Positions 5,426 through 5,449 of a DNA stretch of 5,449 bases are shown piece by piece. The notes under the pieces are model-generated. The model was given only the letters and a program-made list of their open reading frames with translations, was not told the DNA's origin and did no database searches. The DNA is from Shewanella sp. (GTDB lineage: Bacteria > Pseudomonadota > Gammaproteobacteria > Enterobacterales > Shewanellaceae): NCBI GenBank assembly GCA_004195335.1, contig SDWK01000188.1, positions 1 to 5,449 of the forward strand, read 5' to 3'. Position numbers and translations under genes: made by a program. Each line of letters starts with the position of its first letter. The stretch's first letter is position 1.

Positions 5426-5449
5426 AGGCCTCTTTATTAGGCTTATTTA
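5426..5449 (+). terminator. Possible intrinsic terminator, cut by the window edge
   Basis: Two bases after the stop codon, AGGCCT (5426-5431) can pair with AGGCTT (5439-5444), including one G-U pair, around a 7-base loop. TTATTTA follows before the window ends. The stem is short and the T-run is interrupted or incomplete, so it may be a weak terminator, or chance with the gene continuing into an operon. Confidence 0.35.

Noticed and set aside
1..5449. CRISPR array, insertion sequence, tRNA, attC or phage attachment site
   Set aside because: I saw no regularly spaced repeats, no transposase-like frames, no cloverleaf and no integron-like core sites on either strand.

Overview
The window looks like chromosomal DNA from a marine gammaproteobacterium of the Shewanella/Vibrio kind. 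That is an inference from protein style: an NhaD-type antiporter, a LysR regulator of a familiar Alteromonadales type, and moderate GC. There are four substantial genes and, between them, two decayed remnants of older genes that can only be read by translating the minus strand and allowing frame changes.

Layout. Bases 1-116 hold small dyads and no gene I can support. About 117-305 (minus) is a frameshifted C-terminal remnant of an RNA m5U methyltransferase (TrmA/RlmC/RlmD family). 337-1704 (plus) is nhaD, a Na+/H+ antiporter gene that is open from end to end but lacks about 36 conserved residues, including the motif normally reading AANAGGAFSPFGDITT. 1835-1981 (minus) is a 48-codon C-terminal remnant of a glyoxalase-like VOC protein, cut off just before the next promoter. 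2013-2063 is a compact regulatory block: a near-consensus sigma-70 promoter covered by two overlapping 10-bp inverted repeats. It drives a LysR-type regulator (2074-2958, plus). Converging on it is a cysteine-synthase-like PLP enzyme (3004-4104, minus). After a 306-base divergent intergenic region comes a secreted sugar-binding-type protein (4411-5424, plus), with a possible terminator cut by the window edge.

How the genes relate. I see no single operon or pathway. The LysR gene probably represses itself, and it may once have controlled the divergent VOC gene whose tail survives next to it. The PLP enzyme and the binding protein are divergent with separate leaders. The binding protein has no transport or sensor partner inside the window. 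The strongest observation is the reductive pattern in the first 2 kb: an internally deleted nhaD between two gene remnants. I found no CRISPR array, transposase, tRNA, rRNA or clearly new multi-gene system.
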